A stretch of DNA of 64,000 bases from Litoribacterium kuwaitense (GTDB lineage: Bacteria; Bacillota; Bacilli; Bacillales; DSM-28697): positions 146,366 to 210,365 of the forward strand of contig NZ_JAALFC010000002.1 in NCBI RefSeq assembly GCF_011058155.1, read 5' to 3'. A program made the position numbers and the translations under genes. This document shows, in pieces, positions 54,642 through 64,000 of this stretch (the first letter of the stretch is position 1; every line of letters starts with the position of its first letter). The notes under the pieces were generated by a model, which saw only the letters and a list, made by a program, of their open reading frames with translations, searched no databases and had not been told where the DNA came from.

Positions 54642-55826
54642 ATGAAAACAATACTTCGTGGCGTTACAGTCTATACTGAACGAGGTGTGATCGAAGACGG
54701 AGAAATTGCATTTGAACGCGGCAGCATCGTCGGCATTGGCGAAGCAGGACGCCTGTCTACTGAAGGCGCGAGCGTCATTTCCTACGATAAGCCCGTCCAC
54801 GTGATCCCGGGCATGATCGATGTTCATATTCACGGGACGCACGGCGCGGATACGATGGACGCAACGACAGAAGCGCTCGATACGATGAGCCGTGGTCTGC
54901 CGGAAGAAGGAACGACGAGTTTTCTCGCGACGACGATAACCCAGGAGCAGGAAGCGATTGAAGCCGCATTAGCCAATGCGAAAAACTATATTGAAACCGA
55001 GCAAAAGCCTGGTCACGCAGAAGTGTTAGGGGTGCATTTAGAAGGGCCGTTTTTAAACGAAAAGCGTTGTGGCGCTCAGCCAAAAGAGCATATGGTCACG
55101 CCGAGTGTTGACGTGTTTAAAAACTGGCAAGCACTTGCGGGTGGACATATTAAGCTCGTCACGTTAGCACCTGAGCTTGATCAAGACCATGCGTTGACGG
55201 CTTATTTAAAGGCAAACGGCGTCATCGCGTCGATCGGTCATTCCGATGCTGATTACACAGAAGTGATGGAAGCCGTCAACCACGGCGTGACGCATGCAAC
55301 GCATTTGTATAACGGGATGAAAGGGCTGCACCATCGTGAGCCTGGTGTCGTCGGGGCTGTTTATATGAACGACCGCATTACCGCCGAGTTAATCGCGGAC
55401 GGCATTCACTCCCGTCCGGAAATGCTTGATCTCGCATTGCGGATGAAAGGTCCGGACAAGCTCGTGCTCATTACCGATGCGATGCGGGCAAAATGTTTAA
55501 AACGTGGCAATTACGATTTAGGCGGACAGAGTGTGACGGTCACGGATGATCGAGCGGTTTTAGAAAACGGCGCCCTCGCCGGAAGTATTTTACGTATGGT
55601 CGACGGTTTGAAAAATATGGTGGAATACTCCGGGAAAAGCTTGCGCGACCTGCTGCCGATGACCGCCTATAATCAAGCGCAGGAGCTCGGCGTCCTCGCC
55701 CGCAAAGGCAGCCTTGCTGTCGGGAAAGATGCTGACATCGTCGTCATGGACGACTCGTTCTCGGTGATTGAAACGTATTGCCGTGGAACATTATCATTTG
55801 CGAAGAAAGAAGGAGAAGACGAATGA
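54642..55826 (+). CDS. nagA: N-acetylglucosamine-6-phosphate deacetylase
   Basis: The 394-residue amidohydrolase has the metal motif MIDVHIHGTHG, then LEGPFLNEKRCGAQ, IGHSDADYTEV, THLYNGMKGLHHREPG and the catalytic Asp in LITDAMRAKCL. It removes acetate from GlcNAc-6-P in the cytosol. It is the first gene of nagA-nagB-nagR; the nagB start overlaps its stop (ATGA). Confidence 0.96.
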   Translation: MKTILRGVTVYTERGVIEDGEIAFERGSIVGIGEAGRLSTEGASVISYDKPVHVIPGMIDVHIHGTHGADTMDATTEALDTMSRGLPEEGTTSFLATTITQEQEAIEAALANAKNYIETEQKPGHAEVLGVHLEGPFLNEKRCGAQPKEHMVTPSVDVFKNWQALAGGHIKLVTLAPELDQDHALTAYLKANGVIASIGHSDADYTEVMEAVNHGVTHATHLYNGMKGLHHREPGVVGAVYMNDRITAELIADGIHSRPEMLDLALRMKGPDKLVLITDAMRAKCLKRGNYDLGGQSVTVTDDRAVLENGALAGSILRMVDGLKNMVEYSGKSLRDLLPMTAYNQAQELGVLARKGSLAVGKDADIVVMDDSFSVIETYCRGTLSFAKKEGEDE

Positions 55827-56578
55827 ACATTAAAGTTGTCGATCACAGTGCCGAAATGGCCGTCGAAGCTGCAAAAATCATGATGGAGATCATGAAGACA
55901 GAGGAAGCGCCTGTGCTTGGACTCGCGACAGGCGGGACACCGGAGACGACATACCGCGAGCTCGTCAAAGCGGCCAACGAAGGTCAGGTCAGCTTTAAAA
56001 ACACGACGACGTTTAATCTCGATGAATACGTCGGCTTACCGGCAAGCGATCAAAACAGCTATCGTTACTATATGGAGGACAGACTGTTTAACCATGTCGA
56101 TATCGACCGGGAAAACACACACATTCCAGACGGCATGGCCGAAGATATCGATGCGGAAATCAAAGCCTATGAAGAAAAAATTAAAAACGCCGGCGGCATT
56201 GACCTCCAGCTTCTCGGGATTGGCACGAACGGACATATCGGTTTTAATGAGCCAGGCACACCATTTAACACACGCACGCACGTCATTGCCCTTGATGAAT
56301 CGACGCGCGAAGCAAATGCCCGCTATTTTGCTTCAATTGATGAGGTCCCGACCCATGCGATTACAATGGGCATCGAAAGCATTCTCGAAGCGAAAAAGAT
56401 CCTTCTCTTAATTTCAGGAGCAAAGAAAGGACAAGCACTAGCGGAAGTATTGTACGGAACCATTCGTGAGGACGTACCGGCGACAGCGCTGCGTAACCAC
56501 CCTGACGTCACGATGATCGTTGACCAAGAAGCGTATGCAGCTGCGAAAGTGCCAGGTGAGGAAGACGTGCATGCTTGA
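55823..56578 (+). CDS. nagB: Glucosamine-6-phosphate deaminase
   Basis: The 251-residue product starts at ATG 55823 behind AAGGAGAAG. Motifs are LGLATGGTPETTYREL, the catalytic NLDEYVGL and LGIGTNGHIGFNEPG. It converts GlcN-6-P to fructose-6-P and ammonia, feeding amino sugars into glycolysis. It overlaps nagA by four bases and nagR by eight. Confidence 0.96.
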   Translation: MNIKVVDHSAEMAVEAAKIMMEIMKTEEAPVLGLATGGTPETTYRELVKAANEGQVSFKNTTTFNLDEYVGLPASDQNSYRYYMEDRLFNHVDIDRENTHIPDGMAEDIDAEIKAYEEKIKNAGGIDLQLLGIGTNGHIGFNEPGTPFNTRTHVIALDESTREANARYFASIDEVPTHAITMGIESILEAKKILLLISGAKKGQALAEVLYGTIREDVPATALRNHPDVTMIVDQEAYAAAKVPGEEDVHA

Positions 56579-57293
56579 TAAATCGTCTTCGGTGCCGATG
56601 TATTATCAGCTTTACGAGCGCCTGAAGACGGCGATGATAACGGGCGAGCTCGCGGCGGGAGAGATGATACCTTCCGAACGCGAGCTCGCCCAGTCTTTTC
56701 AGATCAGTCGCATGACCGCCCGGCAAGCCATAACCGAGCTCGTCCACGACGGTTATGTCACGCGGAAAAAAGGAAAAGGCACCTTTGTCGCCAAACGAAA
56801 ATTCGCCAAAACGCTCTTAGGTGTCAAAAGCTTTACCGAAGAAATGAAGGAAAGGGGACTCAGCTTACAATCGACCCTTTTATCCTATGAAAAAAAACAG
56901 CCTCCCGCTGTCATGCGCGACGCATTAAAGCTCTCGAATGCACAAGACGGTCATATTTTTGAACGGTTACGTCACGTCGGCAAAGACATGCTCGCGATTG
57001 AAAAGACGTGTTTGCCGGTTACGTTATTCCCCAATTGGACACCACAGCAGGCGAAAACCTCTTTATATGCGTACATCGAAAACGACTGCGGCATGACGAT
57101 CGACCACGCGCGTCAGGAGATCGAAGCGGCTGTCGCCGATCGCTCACAGGCAAAAAAGCTCCAGATTGATGTCGGAGAGCCCCTCCTCGTCATAACCCGC
57201 TGTACGTACAATGACGAGCAGGTGCCCATTGAATGGACGAAAACAACCTTAAAAGCCGACCAATATAAATTTATGACGGAAATGAAACGTTAA
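56571..57293 (+). CDS. nagR: GntR/HutC-family regulator of amino-sugar use
   Basis: The product of about 240 residues starts at ATG 56571. The N-terminal winged helix reads YYQLYERLKTAMITGELAAGEMIPSERELAQSFQISRMTARQAITELVHDGYVTRKKGKGTFV (in parts), followed by a UTRA ligand domain. In B. subtilis NagR (YvoA) binds GlcN-6-P/GlcNAc-6-P and represses nag genes. Operon position and the operator before nagA support the name. Confidence 0.93.
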   Translation: MLDKSSSVPMYYQLYERLKTAMITGELAAGEMIPSERELAQSFQISRMTARQAITELVHDGYVTRKKGKGTFVAKRKFAKTLLGVKSFTEEMKERGLSLQSTLLSYEKKQPPAVMRDALKLSNAQDGHIFERLRHVGKDMLAIEKTCLPVTLFPNWTPQQAKTSLYAYIENDCGMTIDHARQEIEAAVADRSQAKKLQIDVGEPLLVITRCTYNDEQVPIEWTKTTLKADQYKFMTEMKR

Positions 57294-57299
57294 GCCAGT

Positions 57300-57311
57300 G
57301 ACCAATTGGTC
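57300..57311. promoter_or_regulatory. 12-bp palindrome after nagR
   Basis: GACCAATTGGTC is a perfect palindrome seven bases after the nagR stop. It may be a protein site or chance. It lies at the edge of the 480-bp gap before 57774, which otherwise holds a terminator. Confidence 0.3.
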
Positions 57312-57414
57312 GTACCCGCCTTGTTACACTGCACCTGAGGGTGACAATTGTTTTCCATAAAGCCGGCGCTACCTTTTTTTCAAAACAAACGAATGACTTT
57401 GTCTACACTCCGAA

Positions 57415-57439
57415 GCCTGCAGAATTGCAGGTTTTTTTA
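57415..57439 (+). terminator. Terminator of the nag operon
   Basis: CCTGCA/TGCAGG with a 4-nt loop is followed by seven T. It lies 120 bp after nagR. I see no credible gene in 57440-57773. Confidence 0.75.
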
Positions 57440-57773
57440 CATGTTACGATCGATAAAATCTTAAGATTGATTTGGATGAGCTTTCACCATAAACACGTGG
57501 TGACAAGCGACGTTCTTCAAAGGGTTTATATCAACAGTTACACGAGATGTTACATTTGTTTGAACGTGCAGTTGGCGCCGTCATGCCATTTTCAAAGATG
57601 ACCTTGTCGAAAGCGTGAGAGTGATGTAAGATTGTGTCAATTGATGCAAAAGAAGCGAACATCTTTACAAAGTAGCACCAACAGACAGAAAAGGTGTACT
57701 TCGTGTCGAAAGAGAGATAAAGACATAGATACAGAAATTCAAGGATTGTGATGATAACAGACGGGGTGAACAA

Positions 57774-57959
57774 ATGTCTCAGGCAAAGAAGGACTCATTA
57801 TTCAGGACAACGGTCGACCACCATTCTATGATCGACGTGCTGCGCGAGGCGTACCAAAAAGCGGAAACGTCCGAGGCGATGACAGTGGAAGAATTAGTGC
57901 GGGTGATGATCGGAGAGCTGCAGCCGTTGCTGATTAGCGAACGGCAGACAAACGATTAA
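57774..57959 (+). CDS. Small hypothetical protein, 61 residues
   Basis: ATG 57774 follows GGGGTGA. The product is soluble and mainly helical (MIDVLREAYQKAETSEAMTVEELVRVMIGEL), acidic, without signal peptide. No family recognised. Confidence 0.6.
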   Translation: MSQAKKDSLFRTTVDHHSMIDVLREAYQKAETSEAMTVEELVRVMIGELQPLLISERQTND

Positions 57960-58230
57960 AAACGCACCTTTTTCGTTGCAGCGATGTAAACTTAGGTAAG
58001 GCAGTGATTGCGTTTAGCGAAAAGTGTGCGGAGACAACTTTGGAAGCTTGAAGAAGCGTTTTAATATATGAAGAAACTCGGATGCATATTTTGATGTCAA
58101 CGTCCAAATGACTTTAGCGATAAGCACTCTTTTGACGCCGCTGTTTTTACAAAAAGACTTTCTACGATCAGAAGCTACAAGGCAAAAGAAAGAAGAAAAA
58201 AGCTGACTTTCAGCAGTATAGGCCACGATT

Positions 58231-58263
58231 AAAAAGCACACGATCGCCGGGGTGCTTTTTTTT
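58231..58263 (+). terminator. Orphan terminator in a 630-bp gene-free stretch
   Basis: AAAAAGCAC pairs with GTGCTTTTT around a 12-nt loop, with a further T run. It lies 270 bp after the nearest upstream gene, so it may end that transcript or a small RNA between 57960 and 58230. Between 58264 and 58529 I see nothing. Confidence 0.65.
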
Positions 58264-58529
58264 ATCTATATAATAAGGAAGAAACTCGACAACGACTTGT
58301 TTCCATTTGAGTACAATCGATCGGGAAATCATAAAAAAATAATAAAAAGGTGAAACTTTTCTACGCCGCAATCCGTCTATATACGTGAGAAGATCAATAC
58401 AGGAAAGAGATTGCAAATATATCAATTTCTTAACGGCTGTCATGGAATCGTAAAGAAAAAACGCGTCTGATTTCCAAAAATGCTCATACACTGACTAGCG
58501 AGTGTAAAATTCTTACCATTCCTAGTCGC

Positions 58530-58562
58530 AAAAGAAAAACCCAAGGGTTTAACACCCATGGG
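58530..58562 (-). terminator. Terminator of the NlpC/P60 gene
   Basis: On the minus strand CCCATGGG pairs with CCCTTGGG (one mismatch) and is followed by TTTTTCTTTT. Confidence 0.7.
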
Positions 58563-58588
58563 CTTGTGGTAAATCATTATGTAACAGA

Positions 58589-59038
58589 TTAGTTGAGGAC
58601 GCGGCGAGCGCCAATGTAGCGTGAACCCCAGTAGTAAGGGTCATCGATATCGGAGATCGACACACCATTCGATGTCGCGGAGTGAATGAACTGTCCATTT
58701 CCAATGTAGATACCGCTATGTGATACGCCGTTACCGGTCGTATTGAAGAAGACGAGGTCACCTTCTTGCAAGTCTGATTTAGCAACGCTTGTCCCAGCGC
58801 TGAATTGTGCACTTGTTGTCCGTGGCACCCACACGTCGTGAGAATCCATGACTGTGCTAATGTAGCCAGAGCAGTCAAATCCTGTAGCAGCCGATGTGCC
58901 ACCGTAAGCGTAAGGTGTTCCGATGTAATCTTTTGCTGTTGAGATGATTTCATTTGATGAACTTGCGTCTGCTGTTGGTACGAATAATGAAGCTGCGATT
59001 GAAAAAGCAGCAATTCCTGTCGCGATTTTCTTGAACAT
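58589..59038 (-). CDS. Secreted NlpC/P60 peptidoglycan endopeptidase
   Basis: The 149-residue product starts at ATG 59038, eight bases after AGGGTGGG. A signal peptide (cleavage near TADASS) is followed directly by an NlpC/P60 domain with the catalytic residues C56 (FDCSGY), H107 (SHSGIY) and H119 (FIHSA). It has no SH3, LysM or other wall-binding domain, so it is a minimal DL-endopeptidase. Likely cleaves D-Glu-DAP bonds. Confidence 0.93.
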   Translation of the reverse strand: MFKKIATGIAAFSIAASLFVPTADASSSNEIISTAKDYIGTPYAYGGTSAATGFDCSGYISTVMDSHDVWVPRTTSAQFSAGTSVAKSDLQEGDLVFFNTTGNGVSHSGIYIGNGQFIHSATSNGVSISDIDDPYYWGSRYIGARRVLN

Positions 59039-59467
59039 TGTAGAACCCACCCTATGTTTTGTTTTTGTTCTTTCTTATGTAGAGGCGACTCAAAAGCGTT
59101 TATTCTATATATCTACCTTTTGAACCCTCATGTGGTAAAACAGGTAACTTTTTCTGTTTTTTCTCTCTGACGGTAGTCTATCATAAGAAGCCTCTTATTT
59201 TTTTACAGTTTCGTAACAAAACGACAACAACTGTCGATTTATGAAAAGAACGTGGTATGATGGATTTACAAGGAAGAGGTTGCCTCTTCTGCGTAATTAT
59301 GCTAGGGTATGTCTCAGCAAGCTAACAAAATAAAGCGTTGCTGGATGGTCAGTGGACAAATTTCCATAATTTTGGTCTTTGAATCTATGGAAGGTTAAGG
59401 TACACTAGGCATATCGAAGCGAACCTACCAGTCATTAGTAAATCTAACAAAGATCGCTTTTCGAGAG

Positions 59468-59496
59468 TTGACATGGTTCGCATAGAAAATTATACT
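59468..59496 (+). promoter_or_regulatory. Near-consensus promoter of the S-layer gene
   Basis: TTGACA, a 17-bp spacer and TATACT, about 100 bp before the start codon, give a leader of about 95 nt, which is usual for S-layer genes. Upstream, 59039-59467 contains a small hairpin GAAGAGG/CCTCTTC near 59273 and no credible gene. Confidence 0.8.
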
Positions 59497-59598
59497 AGAT
59501 TTTGAGTTTCATTGATTTTGGGTTCCCCCGCTTCGCATTTGGAGCGGTGAACTATATAAACTAAAAAAAGCTACATATTAAGGGAGGAAATTATTGGC

Positions 59599-62500
59599 AT
59601 GGCGTATCAACCAAAGTCATTTCGTAAATTTTTAGCTACAGCAACCACTGCCACTGTTGCTGCCGGTGCCATTGGCGCGGCTGCTCCTGCAGTTGCCAAC
59701 GCACAAGACGTATCATTCTCTGACGTACCTGCAGATGCATGGTTCGCAGAAGCTGTATACAGCCTAGCAGCAGAAGGAGTTATCGAAGGTGTTGGAAACG
59801 GCATCTACGCTCCAGATGAGTCTATGACTCGTGCACAAATCGCTACTTTATATGCAAACTACCTAGACCTAGACACTGAAAATGTAACAGCTCCTGGCTT
59901 CTCTGATGTAGACGCTGACAGCTGGTACTACGGTGCGGTTGCAGCTGCTGTTGACGCTGGTCTTTTCGAAGGCTATCCAAACGGCACTTTCCAACCAAAC
60001 GAATCAATTAACCGTGCTGAGCTTGCAGAAGTTATCTCTCGCTCATTCGGCGTAGAAGCTACTTCTACAAACACACCATTCACAGACCTTGAAGGCTACG
60101 GCTGGGCAGAAGATTCAATCGCTGCACTAGTAGAAGCTGGAATCGTTGAAGGCCGCACAGCTACAACTTATGTACCTGGCGCTGACGTAACTCGTGCAGA
60201 AGCTGCAGCTTTCCTTTACAAATCAGTTCAAGCTGGTTACGGCGAGCTTGTTGATCTTGTCGAAGTTGAGTCTGTTGAATCTACAAACAGCACGACAACT
60301 ACAGTAACTCTTCCAGAAGCTTTCGAAGGTGAAGAAGGCGAAGAACTATCTGCGAAGAACTTCGAAGTACTCGTTGACGGCGAAGAAGTTGAAGTTGAGC
60401 TATCCGAAGTATCTGAAGATGGCCTAACAGTTACTTTGACTCACGAAAGCCTTGACGGCAAAGAAGGTACTTTGACAGTGAACGACGTTGAAGCTGAGTT
60501 TAACTACGCTGAAACTGTCATCGACTCTGTTGAAGCAATCAACCTTGGTCAAGTCGAAGTTACATTCTCTAACAGCGAATTCGACAAAGTACAGGCAAGC
60601 AACCCTGAAAACTACTCTTTCGAAGATGAAGATGGCGACGATCTTGAAGACCAAGACGACGATGAAGTTGAAGTTGTTGACGTAGTCATCGACGGAAACA
60701 AAGCATTGCTTACTCTTGGTAACAAAGATGACAACAGCATTATCAAAGGTGTCGAAAACCAAACTGATGGAAAAGTGATCGTTGACAAGAACGTTCTTGG
60801 TGAAGAAGAAACGTTTGACGTTGAATACAGCGACAGCACAATTCCTGAAGTAACAGACGTTCAAGTCATTGGTGAAGATGCTGTAAAAGTATTCTTCTCT
60901 GAGCCGATGGACGTATCTGACCTTGATGCAAGAGACAGTGACTGGGATGACATCTTCACAGTTGAAGAAGATGGCGACGAGAAAAACATCCGTGAAGTCA
61001 AAGTAGGTACGCGTAACGACGTTGCAGTCATCGAATTGAGTGGTGCAAACTTCTCTAACGGCGACACAGTAACAGTTGACGTTGACAATGAGGTTGAAGA
61101 CCTTGCTGGCTTTAACGTATCTCCAGAAAGAGTTGACGTAGAAGTTGAGGAGAACGACGAAGAAATCGAAATCGTTGGCTTCCGTAACGCTTCACAAACG
61201 GGAATCACACTTGTCTTTAACAAAGACTTGAGCAGTGACAATCTTGATGCAGATGATTTTTATCACACAAATACTTCTAATAGAGCTGATACAGCAGATG
61301 TGATCAACGGAAATGAAGTAAAACTTACTTTCAAATCTGAAGATGCTCTTCCTGAAGGATCTGCAAAACTTTATGTAGCTTCTGGCACGCTAGAAGACTA
61401 CTGGGGTAACGATCAAGACAAAACTCTTGAGTACACAGTAGAAGTTGGAGAAGACAACTCTGCTCCTGAAATTGAAGACATCGATTATGATAATAAAGAA
61501 ATCACAGTTGAGTTCAACAAAGAGCTTGACGAAGATTCTGCTGAAGATGAAGACAACTACAAGATCACTGATGAAGACGGAGATGAAATCAATGTCGACA
61601 TCGAAGATATCAAGTTGATTGATATCGATGATGAAAACGACAATGGTGTCGTCATCACTCTTGAAGATGAACTTCCTTCTGGTACGTATGATCTTGAAGT
61701 ATCTGATCTAGAAGATACTTTCGGAAATGCGATTGATACACTTACTGACGATTTCGACGTAGATGCTGACGATGACTTTGACGCACAAGAAGTGTTAGAA
61801 AACACATTAGCTTTCGAAACTGGAAATGATGAAGAACTAGAATTCATCGTTGATTTCGGTCGCAAAATGGTAACTGGTGACGATCGTTACTCTATCGAAA
61901 ACCTAGAAAACTATAAAGTAGAAGTTAAGTACGATGGCGATGAAAACATCGACAATGGTGAATATACTCTTGGTGCTCTAGATGAAGAAGATGAGTTTGA
62001 CGTTTCAGTTACAGCTTCTGACAATGGTTACGCTGCTAAAGTGACGATTGAAGCAGATGAGCCAGAAGACTATAAAGCGCTTCTTTTCGATTCTGAAGAC
62101 AGAGATAGCCTAACACTAAGCTTCGACAATCTTGAAGATGACTATGGCAACCGTTCAAATGAGACTGATCAAGATGAGATTAAAGTACTTGAGAAAGACG
62201 AAAAGTCTAACCAAGTAACAATTGTAGATGCAGTAAAAACAGATGACGACAAAGTGAAACTTACACTAAACAAAGCAGTTGACACAGTTGACGAGAATGA
62301 CATCCGTGTGGGTGGTCATGATGTTGACAAAGCTAAGTTGTTGTCTGGTGGAACAATCGTTGAATTGACACTTGAAGATGATATCTCTGTTGGTGACAAG
62401 ATTACTGCTGAGCCAGAAGCCTTCGAAACACCATTTGGCTTAACTTCTGTAGAGTACGGAGATAAAGGCGAAGAGTTTTCTGTAGGTGAAGAAAGAGACG

Positions 62501-63801
62501 GAGACGTCATTGACGAGACGAACACTAATTTCGCTAACAGAGACATGAACTATGTTGCTGCTGATGGCACTGACCTAGGATACTTTGAATTTAACCTTGT
62601 ATTCACTGACGATGTTGAATTCATTGGCGCTGATCTAGCAGATAGCGGTGAATTCACACTGACTGGTTCTGACGGCGAAGAGATCGAGTACTCCACTCAA
62701 GAAGCTGAAGGAACATACCAATTTGTTGATAATAATGATGATGACATTATGACAATCAAAGTGTTCCCTGAATTCGGTGAAGGTAATCAATCTGGAGAAA
62801 CTAACGTAGATGAGTATGTTGACGTTGATTTCGACGGAGATACTGATGCACTCGAATACGCTGACGGTACAAATGTTGAAGACTTCAACTACCGTGTGTC
62901 AACGAAATCACTAAACTTTGATGCATTAGCAACAGATAATGCCCCAGCAGTAGACACTGTTGAATTAGCTGCTGATGGAAAATCAGCAACAATTGATTTT
63001 GGTAGTGAAACTGCTGATGTAAAAAACTTTGAAGCAGATGCTTACACTGTAAACATTTTAGACCATAAAGGTCAAACTGTTTCTGAAGATGTTGATGCGA
63101 CTGTTAAAGTAGCTTCTAATGGTGCTACTGCGACTGTAACATTGGGTGAAGATGTTGGTCTAAAAGATGGTCAAAAGCTAGAAGTGACTAACACAAATGA
63201 CGACACTTCTGCTCAATCTGAAGAATTAGTAGTTATTCCTGAACTTGGCGAGACACTTGATGAATTTGGTTCAAATACGTTTAAAGCTAACGTAACCAAT
63301 GAAATCAATAATTTAACTGCTGAAGAATTTAAAATTGTAGTAGAAACTGAAGCAGGAGAACCTGTAGAAGGAGTAGAGATTACTGATGTCTCTATTAACA
63401 GCCTTGGGAATGTAGTATTTACAGTAACTGAGGGTAAGCTTGAAAATGGCCAAAAAGTTACAGTTAGCGTTGTAGATGGTGAAACTTCAGCAACTGGTGA
63501 AGTTTCAGGACTTGAGCCAGCGCCAGCTCCTGAAGCATCTGCAAGCAATGTAAGTATTTCTGGTAATACTGCTACTGAGGCTACAATCACAGCCGATCTT
63601 ACAGTTGAAGGCGACGTTACTAAAGAAGATATTCAAAATGCTACTGAAGTTGTTGTTACATCAGCCGCTAATGGTCAAGTACCAACTAGTGTAGACAATG
63701 TAACTGTCAACGATGATCTATCTTCAATCACGATTAAAGTTACTGCGGATAATGGATTAGATGCGGATGATTTAACTGCAGAAGTTACTATTAATCTGTA
63801 A
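59599..63801 (+). CDS. S-layer protein with three SLH domains
   Basis: The 1400-residue protein has a signal peptide (cleavage near AVANA), three SLH domains at about residues 36-80, 97-140 and 157-205 (FSDVPADAWFAEAVYSL, FSDVDADSWYYGAV, FTDLEGYGWAEDSI), and about 1190 residues of Ig-like beta domains with the SbsA-type pattern (VEVTFSNSEFD, VKVFFSEPMD, ITLVFNKDL). It is extremely acidic and I see no cysteine. The SLH part binds pyruvylated wall polymer. Codon use appears strongly biased, as in highly expressed genes. AGGGAGGAAA precedes the ATG. Confidence 0.93.
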   Translation: MAYQPKSFRKFLATATTATVAAGAIGAAAPAVANAQDVSFSDVPADAWFAEAVYSLAAEGVIEGVGNGIYAPDESMTRAQIATLYANYLDLDTENVTAPGFSDVDADSWYYGAVAAAVDAGLFEGYPNGTFQPNESINRAELAEVISRSFGVEATSTNTPFTDLEGYGWAEDSIAALVEAGIVEGRTATTYVPGADVTRAEAAAFLYKSVQAGYGELVDLVEVESVESTNSTTTTVTLPEAFEGEEGEELSAKNFEVLVDGEEVEVELSEVSEDGLTVTLTHESLDGKEGTLTVNDVEAEFNYAETVIDSVEAINLGQVEVTFSNSEFDKVQASNPENYSFEDEDGDDLEDQDDDEVEVVDVVIDGNKALLTLGNKDDNSIIKGVENQTDGKVIVDKNVLGEEETFDVEYSDSTIPEVTDVQVIGEDAVKVFFSEPMDVSDLDARDSDWDDIFTVEEDGDEKNIREVKVGTRNDVAVIELSGANFSNGDTVTVDVDNEVEDLAGFNVSPERVDVEVEENDEEIEIVGFRNASQTGITLVFNKDLSSDNLDADDFYHTNTSNRADTADVINGNEVKLTFKSEDALPEGSAKLYVASGTLEDYWGNDQDKTLEYTVEVGEDNSAPEIEDIDYDNKEITVEFNKELDEDSAEDEDNYKITDEDGDEINVDIEDIKLIDIDDENDNGVVITLEDELPSGTYDLEVSDLEDTFGNAIDTLTDDFDVDADDDFDAQEVLENTLAFETGNDEELEFIVDFGRKMVTGDDRYSIENLENYKVEVKYDGDENIDNGEYTLGALDEEDEFDVSVTASDNGYAAKVTIEADEPEDYKALLFDSEDRDSLTLSFDNLEDDYGNRSNETDQDEIKVLEKDEKSNQVTIVDAVKTDDDKVKLTLNKAVDTVDENDIRVGGHDVDKAKLLSGGTIVELTLEDDISVGDKITAEPEAFETPFGLTSVEYGDKGEEFSVGEERDGDVIDETNTNFANRDMNYVAADGTDLGYFEFNLVFTDDVEFIGADLADSGEFTLTGSDGEEIEYSTQEAEGTYQFVDNNDDDIMTIKVFPEFGEGNQSGETNVDEYVDVDFDGDTDALEYADGTNVEDFNYRVSTKSLNFDALATDNAPAVDTVELAADGKSATIDFGSETADVKNFEADAYTVNILDHKGQTVSEDVDATVKVASNGATATVTLGEDVGLKDGQKLEVTNTNDDTSAQSEELVVIPELGETLDEFGSNTFKANVTNEINNLTAEEFKIVVETEAGEPVEGVEITDVSINSLGNVVFTVTEGKLENGQKVTVSVVDGETSATGEVSGLEPAPAPEASASNVSISGNTATEATITADLTVEGDVTKEDIQNATEVVVTSAANGQVPTSVDNVTVNDDLSSITIKVTADNGLDADDLTAEVTINL

Positions 63802-63817
63802 ATACTCCTTATGATTA

Positions 63818-63855
63818 GTTGGATACCGAGATTTAACTCGGTATCCAACTTTTTT
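63818..63855 (+). terminator. Terminator of the S-layer gene
   Basis: The perfect 13-bp stem GTTGGATACCGAG/CTCGGTATCCAAC with loop ATTTAA is followed by six T. Confidence 0.95.
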
Positions 63856-63949
63856 GGCTTTATAATATGTGTTGGGCTTCACGAAAAAAGAAAAAAAATA
63901 CGGCTCTACAATATTTGTTGGGGTTTACGAAAAAAAGAACAAAAAAATA
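63856..63949 (+). repeat. Tandem pair of A-rich 45-48-bp units, possible IS end
   Basis: Unit 1 (63856-63900) and unit 2 (63902-63949) both read GGCTYTAYAATATKTGTTGG, then GGYTTMACGAAAAAA and an A-rich tail. GGCTCT followed by TTGTTGG recalls ends of ISL3-family elements, so an insertion sequence may begin here and continue beyond the window; no transposase is visible. Confidence 0.4.
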
Positions 63950-64000
63950 CACACAAGCTCCTATATCTTTACTACACTTGAGTTGTCGAAAACAAGAGAG

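Noticed and set aside
55917..56411. 164-codon plus-strand open frame inside nagB
   Set aside because: It is an alternative frame of nagB with no similarity; nagB is intact.
57341..57601. 86-codon open frame after nagR
   Set aside because: It runs through the nag terminator and lacks a ribosome site.
60424..60864. Minus-strand open frame of 146 codons in the S-layer gene
   Set aside because: It is a shadow of the acidic GAA/GAC-rich coding strand, giving Phe/Val-rich nonsense.

Overview
The window reads as a chromosomal segment of a low-to-moderate GC, spore-forming member of the Bacillaceae. The support is a GerA-type germinant receptor operon, the hit-serC-yhaH neighbourhood known from Bacillus subtilis, a ComP/ComA quorum-sensing pair, a NagR-type nagAB operon and strong AAGGAGG-like ribosome binding sites. 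The glycine-betaine transporter, a K+/H+ antiporter-like protein and very acidic exported proteins (a 1400-residue SLH S-layer protein, an SLH lipid-binding-like protein) suggest a halotolerant or alkaliphilic lifestyle; that last point is inference.

Layout. 1-2766: glycine-betaine ABC operon opuAA(partial)-opuAB-opuAC. 3137-5101 (minus): hit, serC, yhaH-like. 5204-6966: a uracil-DNA-glycosylase-like protein and an enolase-superfamily MenC/N-acylamino-acid racemase. 7139-7516: Hsp20-like protein. 7776-19429: a carbohydrate uptake island with a membrane-bound AraC/YesN-type regulator, two LplB/LplC permeases and FOUR tandem paralogous LplA-like binding lipoproteins, two of which (copies 2 and 3) carry a single-base shift at the identical codon. 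19705-22664: an unknown protein, a CvrA-like antiporter and pdxK. 23140-26824: gerA/gerB/gerC operon. 27329-32797: SLH-containing exported protein, XRE regulator, small Spo0E-like peptide, ssb and a chemoreceptor. 33025-37516: two TIM-barrel sugar isomerases, manA and gtaB (both with a single-base shift). 37901-41498: a ComX-like peptide gene, comP (shifted), comA and a small ORF behind a perfect ComA box. 41914-43383 (minus): SWIM zinc-finger protein. 43536-50523: TetR regulator, membrane-fusion lipoprotein, RND pump and a TolC-like protein. 50840-54467: O-methyltransferase, an exported helical protein, a degenerate sensor kinase-like membrane protein and a SurA_N-type lipoprotein. 54642-57293: nagA-nagB-nagR. 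57774-63801: small ORF, NlpC/P60 hydrolase and the S-layer gene, followed by an A/T-rich tandem repeat that may be an insertion-sequence end.

The most interesting points are the ComX-like peptide that lacks the tryptophan normally isoprenylated and has no neighbouring comQ; a perfect ComA operator in front of an unknown 60-residue ORF just after comA; a tripartite RND/adaptor/TolC-like operon in a monoderm; a diverged family of short elements placed next to terminator hairpins in at least four convergent intergenic regions; and the twin frameshifts in adjacent binding-protein paralogues. Five single-base shifts occur in 64 kb, four of them at T runs, so sequencing error must be excluded before any of them is interpreted biologically. 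No rRNA, tRNA or CRISPR array was recognised.
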